The notes beneath the pieces are model-generated. The model made no database searches. It was given only the letters and a program-made list of their open reading frames with translations, and was not told the origin of the DNA. From NCBI RefSeq assembly GCF_027409185.1, contig NC_084462.1, positions 24,279,577 to 24,343,576 on the forward strand: a stretch of 64,000 nt of DNA, read 5' to 3'. Position numbers and translations under genes: made by a program. The stretch's first letter is position 1; every line of letters starts with the position of its first letter. This document shows positions 24,552 to 36,504 of the stretch, piece after piece. Source of the DNA: Cynocephalus volans (lineage: Eukaryota; Chordata; Mammalia; Dermoptera; Cynocephalidae).

Positions 24552-24636
24552 ATACAAGGGGTCTTCAGAAAGTTCATGGAACGGTTTGTATTATCTGTTA
24601 ATTCGATTTTTCCACAAACTTTTTGAAGTACCCTAG
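24552..24636 (-). mobile_element. Short palindromic MITE-like element, copy B
   Basis: Reverse complement reads AGGGTACTTCAAAAAGTTTG, then GAATTAACAGATAATACAAACCG and ends GTTCATGAACTTT-type inverted repeat. Same layout and length as copy A at 23.63 kb, so a repeat family of about 78 bp. Confidence 0.65.
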
Positions 24637-24639
24637 TAT

Positions 24640-25460
24640 GCTGATTGACTTGTAATTTCTACTCTGCCTAATTCCAAAAAGGTTGTTATAATACAATTAA
24701 CACATTTATAATTTGGGGCAATTACAATAAAGAGTTAGAAAAAATAATGGAAGAAAGAGAAAATCTAATCGGGAGCCTTGGAGAACGACTTTCTGCAATT
24801 AACCCACCCATTTAGCTCTCAGCTTTCTAACAGTCAAGGTGAGAAAAGAATGACTGAGCCAAATCATGTAGTCCACCTGATAAATGGAAATACCCAAGCA
24901 TGCCAGAAGACACCAACTTTTCCTGACACGAAATTCTGCAAGGAACATAGAGCAGAATCATTTCTTGTTACACAAACACCCGGACAATGGGGAGCGTATG
25001 CTCTACTTTTTAAGTTGTGGATTGTGTATAGTGACTACCAAAGACGTGGCATGAAAGAGCGAGGTGGTGTGGGACAGCCCCGTACAGTGGAGAAAACTGC
25101 AAACAGCACTTCAGCCAGGTGATCGAGGTTAACACCAACAGGCACAAACCATGTTGATAGTATATACCCTTGACATGATGTGATGATAGTGTCACTTTAC
25201 CTCTGTGATCTTTCTCCCCAAAACACACAACCTCAGCTCAGTTACAATAAGAGCAGCATACAAATGTCTATAGAAGAGAATCCTGCAATAAGGTTGACTA
25301 ATACTTCTCAAAACCGTCGAGACCATCAGAGACAGAGAAAGTCTGAGAAACTTGCACAGCCCAGAAAAGCCTAAGGAGACATGACAGCTGACTGTAATGT
25401 GGTGACTCGAATGGGATCCTAGAACATCAACAAAAAAGACCTTAGTTAAAAACTAAGTAA
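24640..25460. other. NXPE intron, no feature assigned
   Basis: Contains a 114-codon open stretch at 24778-25122 (plus) without family features. I see no reason to call it a gene. Confidence 0.4.
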
Positions 25461-25469
25461 ATCTAAATA

Positions 25470-26217
25470 AACGATGGACTGTAATTAATAATAATGTGCC
25501 AACATTTGTTCATGAACTGTAACAGATGTACCACACTCATGGAAGATGTTAATACTCAGAGAATCGGGGCGGGGGGAAGGGAAGGAGGGAACTCTGTTCT
25601 GTCTGCTCAGTTTCTCTGTAAATTTAAAAGTGTTCTAGGAATTAAAGTCTACTAAATTAAAAATCCCCAGCATTTCCACGCATGGGTGTTTGCCTAAGAG
25701 AAATGAAAATATCTGCCTACAAATCTCTCACATCCCATGTTCACAGCAGTTTTATTCCGAATGGCTTAAACCTGAGAAACAACTGGAACGTTCATCGAGA
25801 CGTGAGTCAATTAACAATCTATGGTGTCCCGATGCAATAGCATTCAGCAATAAAAAGGAAAAAAACCCTACAGATATCAACACTGATGAATTTCAATACA
25901 TTTTACTGAGCAAAAGAAAGCAGATACAAGAGTGCATACTGTATGATACCGTTTTTATGCAATTCTAGAAAAGGCAAAATTGAAATATACCGTCAGAAAG
26001 CAAGTCAGTGTTTGCCTGGTGCTGGACATGGGTGGGGAAAATCGACTCTCAGGGAGCACAAGAGAATTTCCACGGGTGGTGGAATGTTCTGTATCTTGAT
26101 GTGGTTGGTGCAGGTACACAGGTGTACACATTTATTAAAACCCATTGACCAGGTTTGAAATGAGTATATTTCATTGTATGTAAATTATACCTTAATAAAG
26201 TAAATTTTTATTTTTTT
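25470..26217 (+). mobile_element. Two old L1 3' ends in series
   Basis: 25470-25665 is an L1 tail (AACTGTAACAGATGTACCACACTCATGG). 25670-26215 is another, starting CATTTCCACGCATGGG and ending CCTTAATAAAGTAAATTT. The younger antisense L1 abuts at its poly-T. Confidence 0.75.
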
Positions 26218-26398
26218 TCTTTTTCTTTTTTTTCTTTAATTTTATTTTGTCGATATACAATGTGGTTGATTATTGTGGCCCATTACCAAAACCTACCTCC
26301 CTCCTCCCTCTCCCCCCTCCCTCCTAACAATATCCTTTCTGTTTGCTTGTCGTATCAACTTCAAGGAATTATAGTTGTTATGTCTCTCCGCCCCCCCC

Positions 26399-26400
<2 letters not shown>

Positions 26401-26432
<32 letters not shown>
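26401..26432 (+). repeat. (TG)n microsatellite
   Basis: About 15 TG units in the L1 3' UTR. The matching (CA)n in the deleted L1 at 41.52 kb shows that it is a fixed part of this L1 family's 3' end. Confidence 0.95.
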
Positions 26433-26435
<3 letters not shown>

Positions 26436-26449
26436 TTATTTATTTATTT

Positions 26450-29400
26450 TTAGCTCCCACCAATAAGTAAGAACATGTGGTATTTCTCTTTCTGTGCCTG
26501 ACTTGTTTGACTTAATATAATTCTCTCAAGGTCCATCCATGTTGTTGCAAATGGCAGTATTTCATTCGTTTTTATAGCTGAGTAGTATTCCATTGTGTAG
26601 ATATACCACATTTTCCGTATCCACTTATCTGATGATGGACATTTGGGCTGGTTCCAACTCTTGGCTATTGTAAAGAGTGCTGCAATGAACACTGGGGAAC
26701 AGGTATACCTTCGACTTGATGGTTTCCATTCCTCTGGGTATATTCCCAGCAGTGGGATAGCTGGGTCATATGGTAGATCTATCTGCAATTGTTTGAGGAA
26801 CCTCCATACCATTTTCCATAGAGGCTGCACCATTTTGCAGTCCCACCAACAATGTATGAGAGTTCCTTTTTCTCCGCAACCTCGCCAGCATTTATCATTC
26901 AGGGTCTTTTGGATTTTAGCCATCCTAACTGGGGTGAGATGGTATCTCAGTGTGGTTTTGATTTGCATTTCCCGGATGCTGAGTGATGTTGAGCATTTTT
27001 TCATATGTCTGTTGGCCATTCGTATATCTTCCTTAGAGAAATGCCTACTTAGCTCTTTTGCCCATTTTTTAAATGGGTTGCTTGTTTTTTTCTTGTAAAG
27101 TTGTTTCAGTTCCTTGTATGTTCTGGATATTAATCCTTTGTCAGATGTATATTTTGCAAATATTTTCTCCCACTCTGTGGGTTGTCTTTTAACTCTGTTA
27201 ATTGTTTCTTTTGCTGTGCAGAAGCTCTTTAGTTTGATATAATCCCATTTGTTTATTTTTCCTTTGGTTGCCCGTGCTTTTGGGGTCGTATTCATGAAGT
27301 CTGTGTCCAGTCCTATTTCCTGAAGTGTTTCTCCTATGTTTTCTTTAAGAAGTTTTATTGTTTCAGGGTGTATATTTAATTCTTTAATCCATTTTGAGTT
27401 GACTTTAGTATATGGTGAAAGGTGTGGGTCTAGTTTCATTCTCCTGCATATTGATATCCAGTTCTCCCAGCACCATTTGCTAAAGAGGCAGTCTCTTCCC
27501 CAGTGTATAGGCTTGGTGCTTTTGTCAAAGATCAGATGGCTCTAGGTGTGTGGGTTGATTTCTGGTTTCTCTATTCTACTGCATTGATCAGTGTGTCTGT
27601 TTTTATGCCAGTACCATACTGTTTTGGTTATTATAGCTTTGTAGTATAGTTTAAAGTCAGGTAGTGTTATGCCTCCGGCTTTTTTTTTTTTTTTTTTTTT
27701 TTTTTGCTCTGCGTTGCTTTGGCTATGCGTGGTCTTTTGTTGTTCCTTATAAATGTCTGGATAGTTCTTTCAATTTCTGAGAAAAATGTCATTGGAATTT
27801 TGATGGGGATTGCATTGAATTTGTATATCACTTTGGGTAGTATGGACATTTTCACTATGTTGATTCCTCCAATCCAAGAGCAAGGGATATCTTTCCATCT
27901 TCTTCTATCCTCTCTAATTTCTCTCAGCAGTGGTTTGTAGTTCTCATTATAGAGATTTTTCACATCCTTGGTTAACTCAATTCCTAAGTATTTTATTTTT
28001 TTGGTGGCTATTGTAAATGGGCAGGCTTTCTTGATTTCTCTTTCTGCATGTTCACTATTGGAGAATAGAAATGCTACTGATTTTTGTGTGTTGATTTTGT
28101 ATCCTGCTACTGTGCTGAAGTCATTTATCTCCTCCAAGAGTTTTTTTGTAGAGGTTTTAGGCTGTTTGATATATAGGATCATGTCATCTGAAAACAGGGA
28201 CAGTTTGACTTCATCTTTCCAGTTTGGATGCCCTTTATTTCCTTCTCTTCTCTGATTGCTCTGGCTAGTACTTCCAACACTATGTTGAGTAGGAGTGGTG
28301 AGAGTGGGCATCCTTGTCTAGTTCCTGTTCTTAAAGGAAAAGCTCTCAGCTTTTCCCCATTCAGGATGATATTGGCAGTGGGTTTGTCATATATGGCTTT
28401 AATTATGTTGAGATACTTTCTGTCTATACCTAACTTATAGAGGGTCTTTGTCATGAATGAGTGTTTTATTTTATTAAATGCTTTTTCAGCATCTATAGAG
28501 ATGATCATATGGTCCTTGTGTTTGATTTTATTAATACGGTGTATCACATTTATTGATTTGCGTATGTTGAGCCAACCTTGCATCCCTGGGATGAATCCCA
28601 CTTGATCGTGGTGAATAATTTTACGTATGTGTTGCTGTATTCTGTTTGCTAGTATTTTAGTGAGGATTTTTGCATCTATATTCATCAAGGATATCGGCCT
28701 GTAGTTTTCTTTTTTGGTTATATCTTTACCTGGTTTTGGCATCAGGATGATGTTTGCTTCATAGAAAGAGTTCAGAAGATTTGCGTCTGTTTCAATCTTT
28801 TGGAATAGTTTGTAAAGAATCGGTGTCAATTCCTCTTTAAATGTTTGGTAAAATTCTGCTGTGAATCCATCTGGTCCTGGGCTTTTCTTTGTTGGGAGCT
28901 TTATGATAACAGCTTCAATCTCCTTTATTGTTATTGGTCTGTTCAGATTTTCTATATCTTCATGGCTCAGTTTTGGAGCTTGTGTGTGTCCAGAACTTTA
29001 TCCATTTCCTCCAGATTTTCAAAATTGTTGGCGTACAGTTGTTTATAGTAGTCTCGAATGATTCCTTTTATTTCAGATGAATCAGTTGTAATATCGCCTT
29101 TTTCATTTCTAATTTTTGTTATTTGAATTTTCTCTCTTCTTTTTTTTGTTAGTCATGCTAATGGTTTGTCAATTTTATTTATCTTTTCAAAAAACCAACT
29201 TTTTGATTCATTGATCTTTTGTATTATCTTTTGGGTTTCAATTTCATTAAGTTCTGCCCTGATCTTAATGATTTCTTTCTGTCTGCTAACTTTAGGTTTG
29301 GATTGTTCTTGTTTTTCTAGATCTTTAAGGTGAAGTGTTAGGTTGTTCACTTGCCATCTTTCCTTTCTTCTGAGGTGAGCATTTAATGCAATAAATTTCC

Positions 29401-30289
29401 CCCTTAATACTGCTTTTGCAGTATCCCACAGGTTTTGGTATGATGTATCATTATTTTCATTAGTTTCAATAAATTTTTTGATTTCTTGCTTGATTTCTTC
29501 TTGGACCCATATGTCATTAAGTAGAATGCTGCTTAATTTCCATGTGTTTGTATAGTTTCCAGAATTTCGTTTGTTATTGATTTCTAGTTTTAATCCATTG
29601 TGGTCTGAGAAAATACATGGGATAATTCCAATTATTTTGAAGTTGTTGAGACTTGATTTGTGACCTAATATGTGATCTATCCTGGAGAATGATCCATGTG
29701 CTGATGAGAAGAATGAATATTCTGAGGTTGTTGGGTGGAATGTTCTGTAGATATCTGCCAAGTCTAATTGGTCTAGAGTATTGTTTAGATCTTGTGTTTC
29801 TCTACTGATTCTTTGCCTAGATGATCTATCCAATATTGACAGTGGGGTGTTCAGGCCCCCTGCTATTATGGTATTAGTGTCTATTTCCTTCTTTAGGTCT
29901 AATAGAGTTTGTTCTATAAATCTGGCTGCTCCGACATTGGGTGCATACATATTTATGATTTTTATGTCTTCTTGATGGATCAGTCCTTTTATCATTATGT
30001 AGTGTCCCTCATTGTCTCTTTTTATGGTTTTTAGTTTAAAGTCTACTTTGTCAGATATAAGAATAGCTACGCCAGCTCATTTTTCTTTTCTGTTTGCATG
30101 GTAAATCTTTTTCCATCCTTTCCCTCTTAGTCTATGTGAGTTTTTATGGATGAGGTGGGTCTCTTGAAGGCAGCATATAGTTGGGTCCTCCTTTTTAATC
30201 CAGTCAGCCAGTCTGTGTCTTTTGATTGGGGAATTTAAGCCTTTTACATTAAGAGTTGTTATTGAATAGTGTTGATTTATTCCTGGCAT
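26450..30289 (-). pseudogene. L1 ORF2 (endonuclease-RT), inactivated
   Basis: Begins MPGINQHYSITTLNVKGLN at 30289. The endonuclease block is in one frame apart from a TGA at 30079-30077. The motif usually read GDFNTPLS is GGLNTPLS here, so a catalytic Asp is lost, while [13 protein letters not shown] is kept. Frame changes occur near 29150, 28200-28300 and 27440-27670. The RT core contains [29 protein letters not shown], and [10 protein letters not shown] in place of FADD. The C-terminal part is 330 codons open (27439-26450), with the Cys-rich [17 protein letters not shown]. Length is normal for ORF2. Confidence 0.92.
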
Positions 30290-30479
30290 TTTGTTGATTA
30301 TTGTTTGGTTGTCTTAGGTGTCTTTTGTTCCTTGCTTTCTGATTTACTGTTTGTTTTCTGTGTTTGTTGGTTCCTTAGGTTGTAGATAGCGTTTTTGTTT
30401 GTTTGTTTTCTCTTCATGAATGCCATTTTTATTATACTAGTGGGTTTTGATTTTTCTTGGGTTTTTATGGCAGTGGTAG

Positions 30480-31464
30480 TTATTTTTCAGGAACCAAACC
30501 CAGTACTCCCTTGAGAATTTCTTGTAAGGGTGGTCGTGTGGTGGTGTACTCACGCAGTTTTTGTTTGTCTGAGAGATATACTATTTGCCCTTCATTTCGG
30601 AACAATAGCCTTGCAGGGTAGAGTATTCTTGGCTGACAATCTCTGTCTTTAAGTATTTTGAACATATCATCCCATTCCTTTCTGGCTTTTAGGGTTTGTG
30701 ATGAAAAGTCTGATGTTAGCCTGATTGGGGCTCCCTTATAGGTGATTTGATGCTTCTCTCTTGCAACTTTTAAGATTTTCTCTTTGTCTTTGAGTTTTGC
30801 CAATTTGACTATAACATGTCTTGGAGAAGACCTTTTTGGGTTGAATACGTTTGGGGATCATTGAGCTTCCTGGATCTGAAGATCTGTGATTTTTCCTATA
30901 CATGGGAAGTTTTCTGCCACCATTTTGTTGAATATGTTTTCAATGCAATCTCCTTTTTCCTCCCCTTCTGGAATACCCATGACTCAGATATTTGAGCGCT
31001 TAAGGTTGTCTGACATCTCTCTCAGATTTTCTTCAATGCCTTTGATTCTTTTTTTTTTTTTTTTTTTTTGTCTGCTTGTGTTATTTCAAACAGCCCATCT
31101 TCAAGTTCAGAGGTTCTCTCTTCAACTTCCACAAGCCTGCTGGTTAAGCTCTCCGTTGTGTGTTTTATTTCGCTGAATAACTTCTTTAGTTCAGCAAGTT
31201 CTGTTACATTTTTCTTCAGGACATTGATTTCCTTGTACATTTCCTCTTTCAGGTCCTGTATACTTTTCCTCATTTCATCATGATGTCTAGCTGAATTTTT
31301 TTGTATCTCATTCAGTTTCCTTAGAATTATCACTCGAAATTCCTTGTCAGTCATTTCACGGGCTTCTTGTTCTATAGGATCTAGAGCTTGAGATTTATTA
31401 TCTTTTGGTGGTGTACTTTCTTGATTTTTCGTATTTCTGGTATCTTTTCTTTGATGTTTATTCA
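30480..31464 (-). pseudogene. L1 ORF1 (broken at a poly-Lys run)
   Basis: Starts MNKHQRKDTRNTKNQ at 31464. A coiled coil with ELAELKKLFSEIKHTTESL follows, then ITQAD and an A-run (18 T on the plus strand near 31049) that breaks the frame. The RNA-binding and C-terminal part follows (30803-30480: KILKVAREKHQITYKG, ILYPARLLFRNEGQI). Length of about 328 codons is normal for L1 ORF1p, the nucleic-acid chaperone of the L1 particle. Confidence 0.88.
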
Positions 31465-31599
31465 TTGTGGCAGGGGGTTTCACAGTCCACAGGTTTGACA
31501 CTATTGACCCACTAAGATGTTGCTGTGGTTGCCAATTTGGTATCGCTCCCTCAGTGACTCCCTGTTCCATGCGCTCTGGTCTGGGCTGCTGGGATGCGC

Positions 31600-31960
31600 A
31601 GAGGCACCTCAGAGCGTGTGGTCTCTGCAGAGCTTCCCCTTCCCCTGCAGGATGTCTCTGTGCTCTGTGTGCACTAGGCTGGGTTGGGATGGAGCCGGGT
31701 GGTGGTAGTGAAGCCTACCTGCTGCTGGATTGCGCAGCAGCAGCATGGACCCTGTGGAGTTCCTGCCTCCCCTGCTGGACATCTCCCCGCTCTGTGTGCA
31801 CTGGTCTGGGCTGGGAATGAAGCTGGGTGGCGGCAATGAAGCCTACCTGTTGGATCTCACAGTGGCAGCCCTGCAGGGCGTGTGGTCTCTGTGGAGCTTC
31901 TGCCTCTCCCGCTGGAAGTCTCCCTGTCTCGGCTGCCACGGTCACCGCTGCAGCCCGGGG
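31600..31960 (-). repeat. Tandem monomers in the L1 5' UTR
   Basis: Related units repeat with a period of about 128-136 bp: GCAGAGCTTCCCCT near 31627, GTGGAGTTCCTGCC near 31755, GTGGAGCTTCTGCC near 31891, and GTGTGCACTRGKCTGGG at two sites 128 bp apart. About 2.5 copies. Monomeric promoters of this kind are known from rodent L1s. Confidence 0.75.
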
Positions 31961-32222
31961 TGACACATGCTGGCTCAGGCCTCCATGTTTCTACGTCTGC
32001 GCTGCGGCTGCGATGCTGGCTGCGGCACACTGGCGGGTCGCGCGCACGGGTTGGGGGAAGATTCCTGGTTCTAGGCAGGGTAAAGACACCCTTTTGTAGC
32101 CGTTCCTTTGCGCCGATTCTGCTACAGCTGCATCTGGCGCGGGCCTCAGGCTGCTTGTACTCGTGGCGGAAAAGCGGCAGGCAGCTCTCCTCTTCCGCCA
32201 TCTTGACCTTCCAGGGGCTTCC

Positions 32223-32650
32223 AGACTCCTCCTCGGTCAGTCATATAACGGAGCTTGCTGTGGATTAAGTTTGATGACCCAGGATACCCCCCGGGCCAAG
32301 CCGGAGCAGCTCCGCACTTTCGCGGGCGGAGAAAGACAATAGACGACCGCTCCTCCAGTGGCAGCGGCAGTGGTGGCAGCCGCTGAAGCGGCGGTGAAGA
32401 GGGATGGGCTCGGCGGTCTCAGGCGCTTTACAGATGCTGCTGCGGCTCCGCCGTTGGCCCACGCAAGATTTTCTCTGGGGAGCGAGCGCGGCGCCGAGGA
32501 TCCTGCGGTGGGAGGCAGAAGACGGCTCCGGTCGGCAGTCTGCTGAGTTCTTAAGGATAAGAAGGAGTTTTCCAGGTGGAGAGAAGGGAGAAGACTACTG
32601 CAGATGACACCAGCCAAAGGGAGTCCGCCCTTTGTCTCAGACTTTTTAAA
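32223..32650. other. CpG-rich block at the 5' edge of the antisense L1
   Basis: Dense CpGs from about 32280 to 32560 (e.g. GCGAGCGCGGCGCCGAGG) and a purine-rich right part. Read from the minus strand it runs directly into the L1 start. It could be L1 5' UTR, 5'-transduced sequence from a source locus, or an unrelated promoter fragment. No protein family was recognised in any frame. Confidence 0.55.
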
Positions 32651-33405
32651 AAATGTTTAAATCAAAACAAAAACCTCAGACCATAAGATTATGGACTACT
32701 GACGAATGCCAGAATTAAACAAATAGCTATTAAACGACTTAGTAAATATTTCTTGCATGCGTGTATGAACTGCTGTCTCTAGAATTGATGGGCTGTAGTT
32801 CCAGTTAGGCTGGAAACGCTGTTGGGAAGTTGTTTCATGTGTTTGCGACTAGATGTCTCTCCCATTCCCCAAAGCTAATGCTGAGAGCTCACCTCCTCTT
32901 TCTCCCTACGCTTCCTGGGGCAGGGCAGAGAGGGACAGGGACAGCACCTCTTACTTTACAGAGAAGCTCTCTCACCATTAACCCCCTTACTGGAAAATTC
33001 GTCTACTTCACGCATTCCCACTTCCTCCTTGCCCTACTCAAGAGAGGAGGCAAAACTGGATCTATGCCCTTCTCCATGTTTTAGATTGTGCCATGTTCAT
33101 TTTCTGCACCATCTTTAACTTATTCTTCCTTTCAGTTCTTTCTTTCTAGAATATAAGCATCGTCACATCTGCTCCGTTAGGTAAAGCCATTCTTCCATTC
33201 TTACCTCCTCCTGTAACTACAACTATCAGGTGCCTTTCCTTCATAGGACAACTTCTTGAAAGACTCATCTGCCCTTGTTATCTGCTTCTTTTCCCACCCC
33301 AATACACATATCTTTAAAAAGATATCGCATTGTGTCCTTGACATCCAGCCCTATTGGGTCTTAACATTTTGCCAGATTTGAATCAGATCTTTCTTTAAAA
33401 ACAAA
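32651..33405. other. NXPE intron, no feature assigned
   Basis: Pyrimidine-rich text with no exon or RNA recognised. The style near 33070-33300 resembles old repeats but is not classed. Confidence 0.4.
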
Positions 33406-33409
33406 ATGA

Positions 33410-34315
33410 TCAACAGATAAAATAAAAAATAGTGTTAACACCAAATGCTGAGAAGGATGCAGAGAAACTGTGTCTCTCATACATTGCTGGTGGGAGTGTA
33501 AAATGATACAGGCACTCTGGCAAACAGTTTGACAATTTCTTATAAAACTAAACATCCACTAATCACACAAACCAGCAATTGCAGTCAGGCATTTATTCCA
33601 GACAACTGAAATCTTACGCTCACATAAAAATCTGTACATGAATATTCATAGAAGCTTTATTCATAATAGTCAAAAACTGGAAATAACCCAAATGTCCTTC
33701 CATGGGTGAATGGTTAAACAAATTCATATAATGGAAACCAGGCAGCAATAAAAAGGCATAAATTATTGATATACGCAACAACTTGGACAGATCTCAAGGG
33801 CATAGGGAGAAAAAGCCAATATCTGAAATGGTTACATACTGTATGATTCCATTTATATGCTATTCTAGAAATGACAAAACTATAGAGATGGAGAACAGAT
33901 TAGTAGTTGCCAATGTAGGGACAGGGGATGGAGGGTGGGAAGGCCATAAAAGTATAGCACAAGGATTTCCTTTATGGTGATGGGACATTTCTGTACCTTG
34001 ATTGTGGTGGTGGTGGTTACACAAATCTACACATGGGCTACATTTGCAAAAACTTACACATGTACCCATGAACACACACACAGGTGGATGTGCAAGCTGG
34101 TAGGTGAAGACTTAATGAGGCCTGTAATCTTGTTAACATAGAGTAGCAATGTCTATTTTCTTGTTTTGATTGTGCTACAGATACATGAGATGCTGCCATT
34201 GGCAGAAACTGGGTGAAGAGGTCAGAAGACTATGGACTATTTTTGCAGCTTCCTGTAGGTCTGTCATTATTTCACAATAAAAAGTTAAATTTAAAAAAGT
34301 AATAAATAGATTATT
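33410..34315 (+). mobile_element. Old L1 3' end
   Basis: CAAATGCTGAGAAGGATGCAG, ACATTGCTGGTGGGAGTGTAAAATG, TTTATTCATAATAGTCAAAAACTGG and end CACAATAAAAAGTTAAATTTAAA. Confidence 0.85.
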
Positions 34316-34959
34316 ACAGGTACCACATAGGTAACCTCTATACGCTCACCCTTTCCCATTCTGTTCCTCACAAGGATATAGTCCCTATCTTGAATTCAGT
34401 GTTTGTGATTCTCATCTACATTTTGTACATTTGATTTATATTTATATTAAATAGCATTGTTTGCAAGTTTTAGAACTTTGCATAAATGGAATGATATGTG
34501 TTTATTACTACTCATTATCTTTTCAAGATTTAGAAAGTTTTGAAAGGGAGCTGTTCTTTATTCATTTTTAAATTATAATTGCATTGTTTGAATATACCAT
34601 AATTTCTTCATCCATTTCTTATCTGTTGTCATTTAGATAGTTTTCAATATTCTCCTATCACAGACAATGTCTGCAATAAATACTATTATACATGTTCCCT
34701 GGCTCTCCTGTAAGAAAGAGAAATCTACAGTTTATAACCAGAAGCAAACCTTTGGACTGTAAGTTATATGCATCTTCAACTTTACTAAGTATTGTTAAAT
34801 TGCTTTTCAAAGTTCTTATAACAATTTACACTCCCAGCAGTGGTATACGATCCTTTTCATCTCTACACATTCACATCACCTGTGTTTTTGTCAGATTCAA
34901 AGATTTGTTCATATAAAAATTATTAAATAACATCATATTTTGTTTCTTCAACTTTTTAA

Positions 34960-35057
34960 AAAAATGTTGAGACAGCTGGCTGGTTTGGGGATCTGAACCC
35001 TTCACCTTGGTGTTACAAGGCCACATTGTAACCAGCTGAGCTAACTGGCCAGCCCTA
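34960..35057 (-). repeat. tRNA-Ile-derived SINE monomer
   Basis: Reverse complement: GGGCTGGCCAGTTAGCTCAG, a tRNA-like body with GGTGAAGGGTTCAGATCCCC (B box), ending in an A-rich tail. Confidence 0.85.
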
Positions 35058-35231
35058 AATAATATATTTCAGTTTCAATTATATTTCCCTGACTACTCAT
35101 GAGATTAAGTATATTTTCAGATTTTATTCATCATTCAAAATTTTCCTTCTGTGATCTCCTGGTTGTGTCTCTTGCCCATGTTTTCTGTTGGGCTATATAA
35201 TTTCTCTTATTATTTTGTATAATTTCTTTTC

Positions 35232-35330
35232 TTTTTTTCTTGGTGTCTGGCTAGTACAGGTATTGAACCCTGGAACTTTGTGTTGTCAGCACCGTGTTCT
35301 AAACAACTGAGCTCACCAGGTAGCTCCCTG
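35232..35330 (-). repeat. tRNA-Ile-derived SINE monomer, diverged
   Basis: Reverse complement: GAGCTACCTGGTGAGCTCAG, then GGGTTCAATACC-type B box and CCAGACACC end. More diverged than its neighbour at 34.96 kb. Confidence 0.75.
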
Positions 35331-36076
35331 TACAACTCCTTTATTTCTTCTGAGTACTAATCTTGTATCACTTTTGTCTGTTACAGATATCATATTCCAG
35401 TCTATTATAGCTTGACTTAACCTATGTTTATGGGACTTTTTGTAATGAAGAAGTTTTTTATTTATATATAGCCCATCTTAACCAATATTTTCCTTTATGA
35501 TGTCTGCCTCGTTATGTCTGAGGCAATATTTTCCCAAGCTCAAAGCTTGGGAAAAAAGACATTTGCTGCTATTGTCTTCTTTGGGTTTTATGGTTTGCTT
35601 TTCACAGTTAGCTCTTTAATCCTCCTGGCATTGATGTTTATGTATAGTGTGAGGCTGAAATCTAATTATGCTCTTTTCCATTCGTTGACTATTCAATATT
35701 TTCCCTGTAGATGTGAATGCCTATCGTGTTTAGATAACGTTAATTATGTTCATGGTTCTAGTTTCTTCCATGATCCATTTAACGATGCCTAAGCAAATGC
35801 TACAATGTCATATTGAGACAGCTGCCTAAAACTATTTCACACAGAAACTTTGAAAGATATACCATGAAAATACTAAGAAAATGAAAGATGTTATAGCAAT
35901 TTTCATATGATAAAATTTAGAATTTAAGGCAAAAATCAAGAAAGGAAAATGCATAATTTACCAATAACATAAAAGAATCACCAGGTTGGATGAGCTGAAC
36001 AACATTGCCTTGAAATGTATGAAGTTACAACTGCTGAATTACAGAGAGGAATTGTCAAATCTACAAATACAGTGTA

Positions 36077-36501
36077 TTAGTTCATTTCTGTTGCTCATAC
36101 AGAATATTTGAAATTAGGTACTTTACAAAGAAAATGAAATTTACTTCTTACTGTTTTGTGGGCTGGGAAGTACAAGGTCCAGGGGACACATCTGGTGAGG
36201 GCCTCGTTCTGGGTGGGAACTCTCTATAGGGTCCTGTGGCAACACAGGGTATCACATGGTGAAGATGGTAAGAGCAAGAGAGAGCTTATCCTCTCACTCG
36301 CCCTCCTTATAAAGCCATCAGAACCACACCCGTTACCCCACGAATGGACCAATCCATCCACAAGGGTGCAGTCCTCACAATCTAGTCACTTCATTAAGGC
36401 CCCACCTTCCAAATACCATAATCAGACTTCCCACCCTCTTAGCACTGTTACAATGGGGCTCAGGCTGCAATGAGTTTCGGGGGGCCATTCAATCCACAGC
36501 A
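36077..36501 (-). repeat. MaLR (MST/MLT1-type) solo LTR
   Basis: Plus-strand TGTATTAGTTCATTTCTGTTG, CATCTGGTGAGGGCCTCG and an end CATTCAATCCACAGCA. Same family type as 16.09-16.46 kb. Confidence 0.85.
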
Positions 36502-36504
36502 CAC

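Larger units (their letters stand above)
26218..32222 (-). mobile_element. Nearly full-length antisense L1 with 5' UTR monomers
   Basis: On the minus strand it starts near 32222 with GGTCAAGATGGCGGAAGAGG (YY1-like CAAGATGG at the L1 start). It has a 5' UTR of about 0.75 kb, ORF1 (31464-30480), a spacer and ORF2 (30289-26450), then a 3' UTR with a (CA)n run and ATATCGACAAAATAAAATTAAAG before an A-rich tail. Length about 6.0 kb. Both frames are damaged, so it is not autonomous now. The target-site duplication was not resolved. It sits in the intron between the NXPE main and small exons, on the same strand as that gene. Confidence 0.93.
34340..35790 (-). mobile_element. Old antisense L1 fragment with two SINE insertions
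   Basis: Antisense L1-like text (TTTGCATAAATGGAATGATATG, TTTACACTCCCAGCAGTGG, GGTTGTGTCTCTTGCCCATGTTTTC). It is split by tRNA-type SINEs at 34.96-35.06 and 35.23-35.33 kb. Confidence 0.7.

Noticed and set aside
24778-25122. 114-codon plus-strand frame in an NXPE intron
   Set aside because: No splice signals in context, no family features, and length within chance expectation for a 64-kb window.
26643-27098. 151-codon plus-strand frame
   Set aside because: Antisense reading of L1 ORF2.
31467-32268. Several open frames in the L1 5' UTR
   Set aside because: CpG-rich repeated promoter text with no recognised protein. Explained by the L1 monomers.
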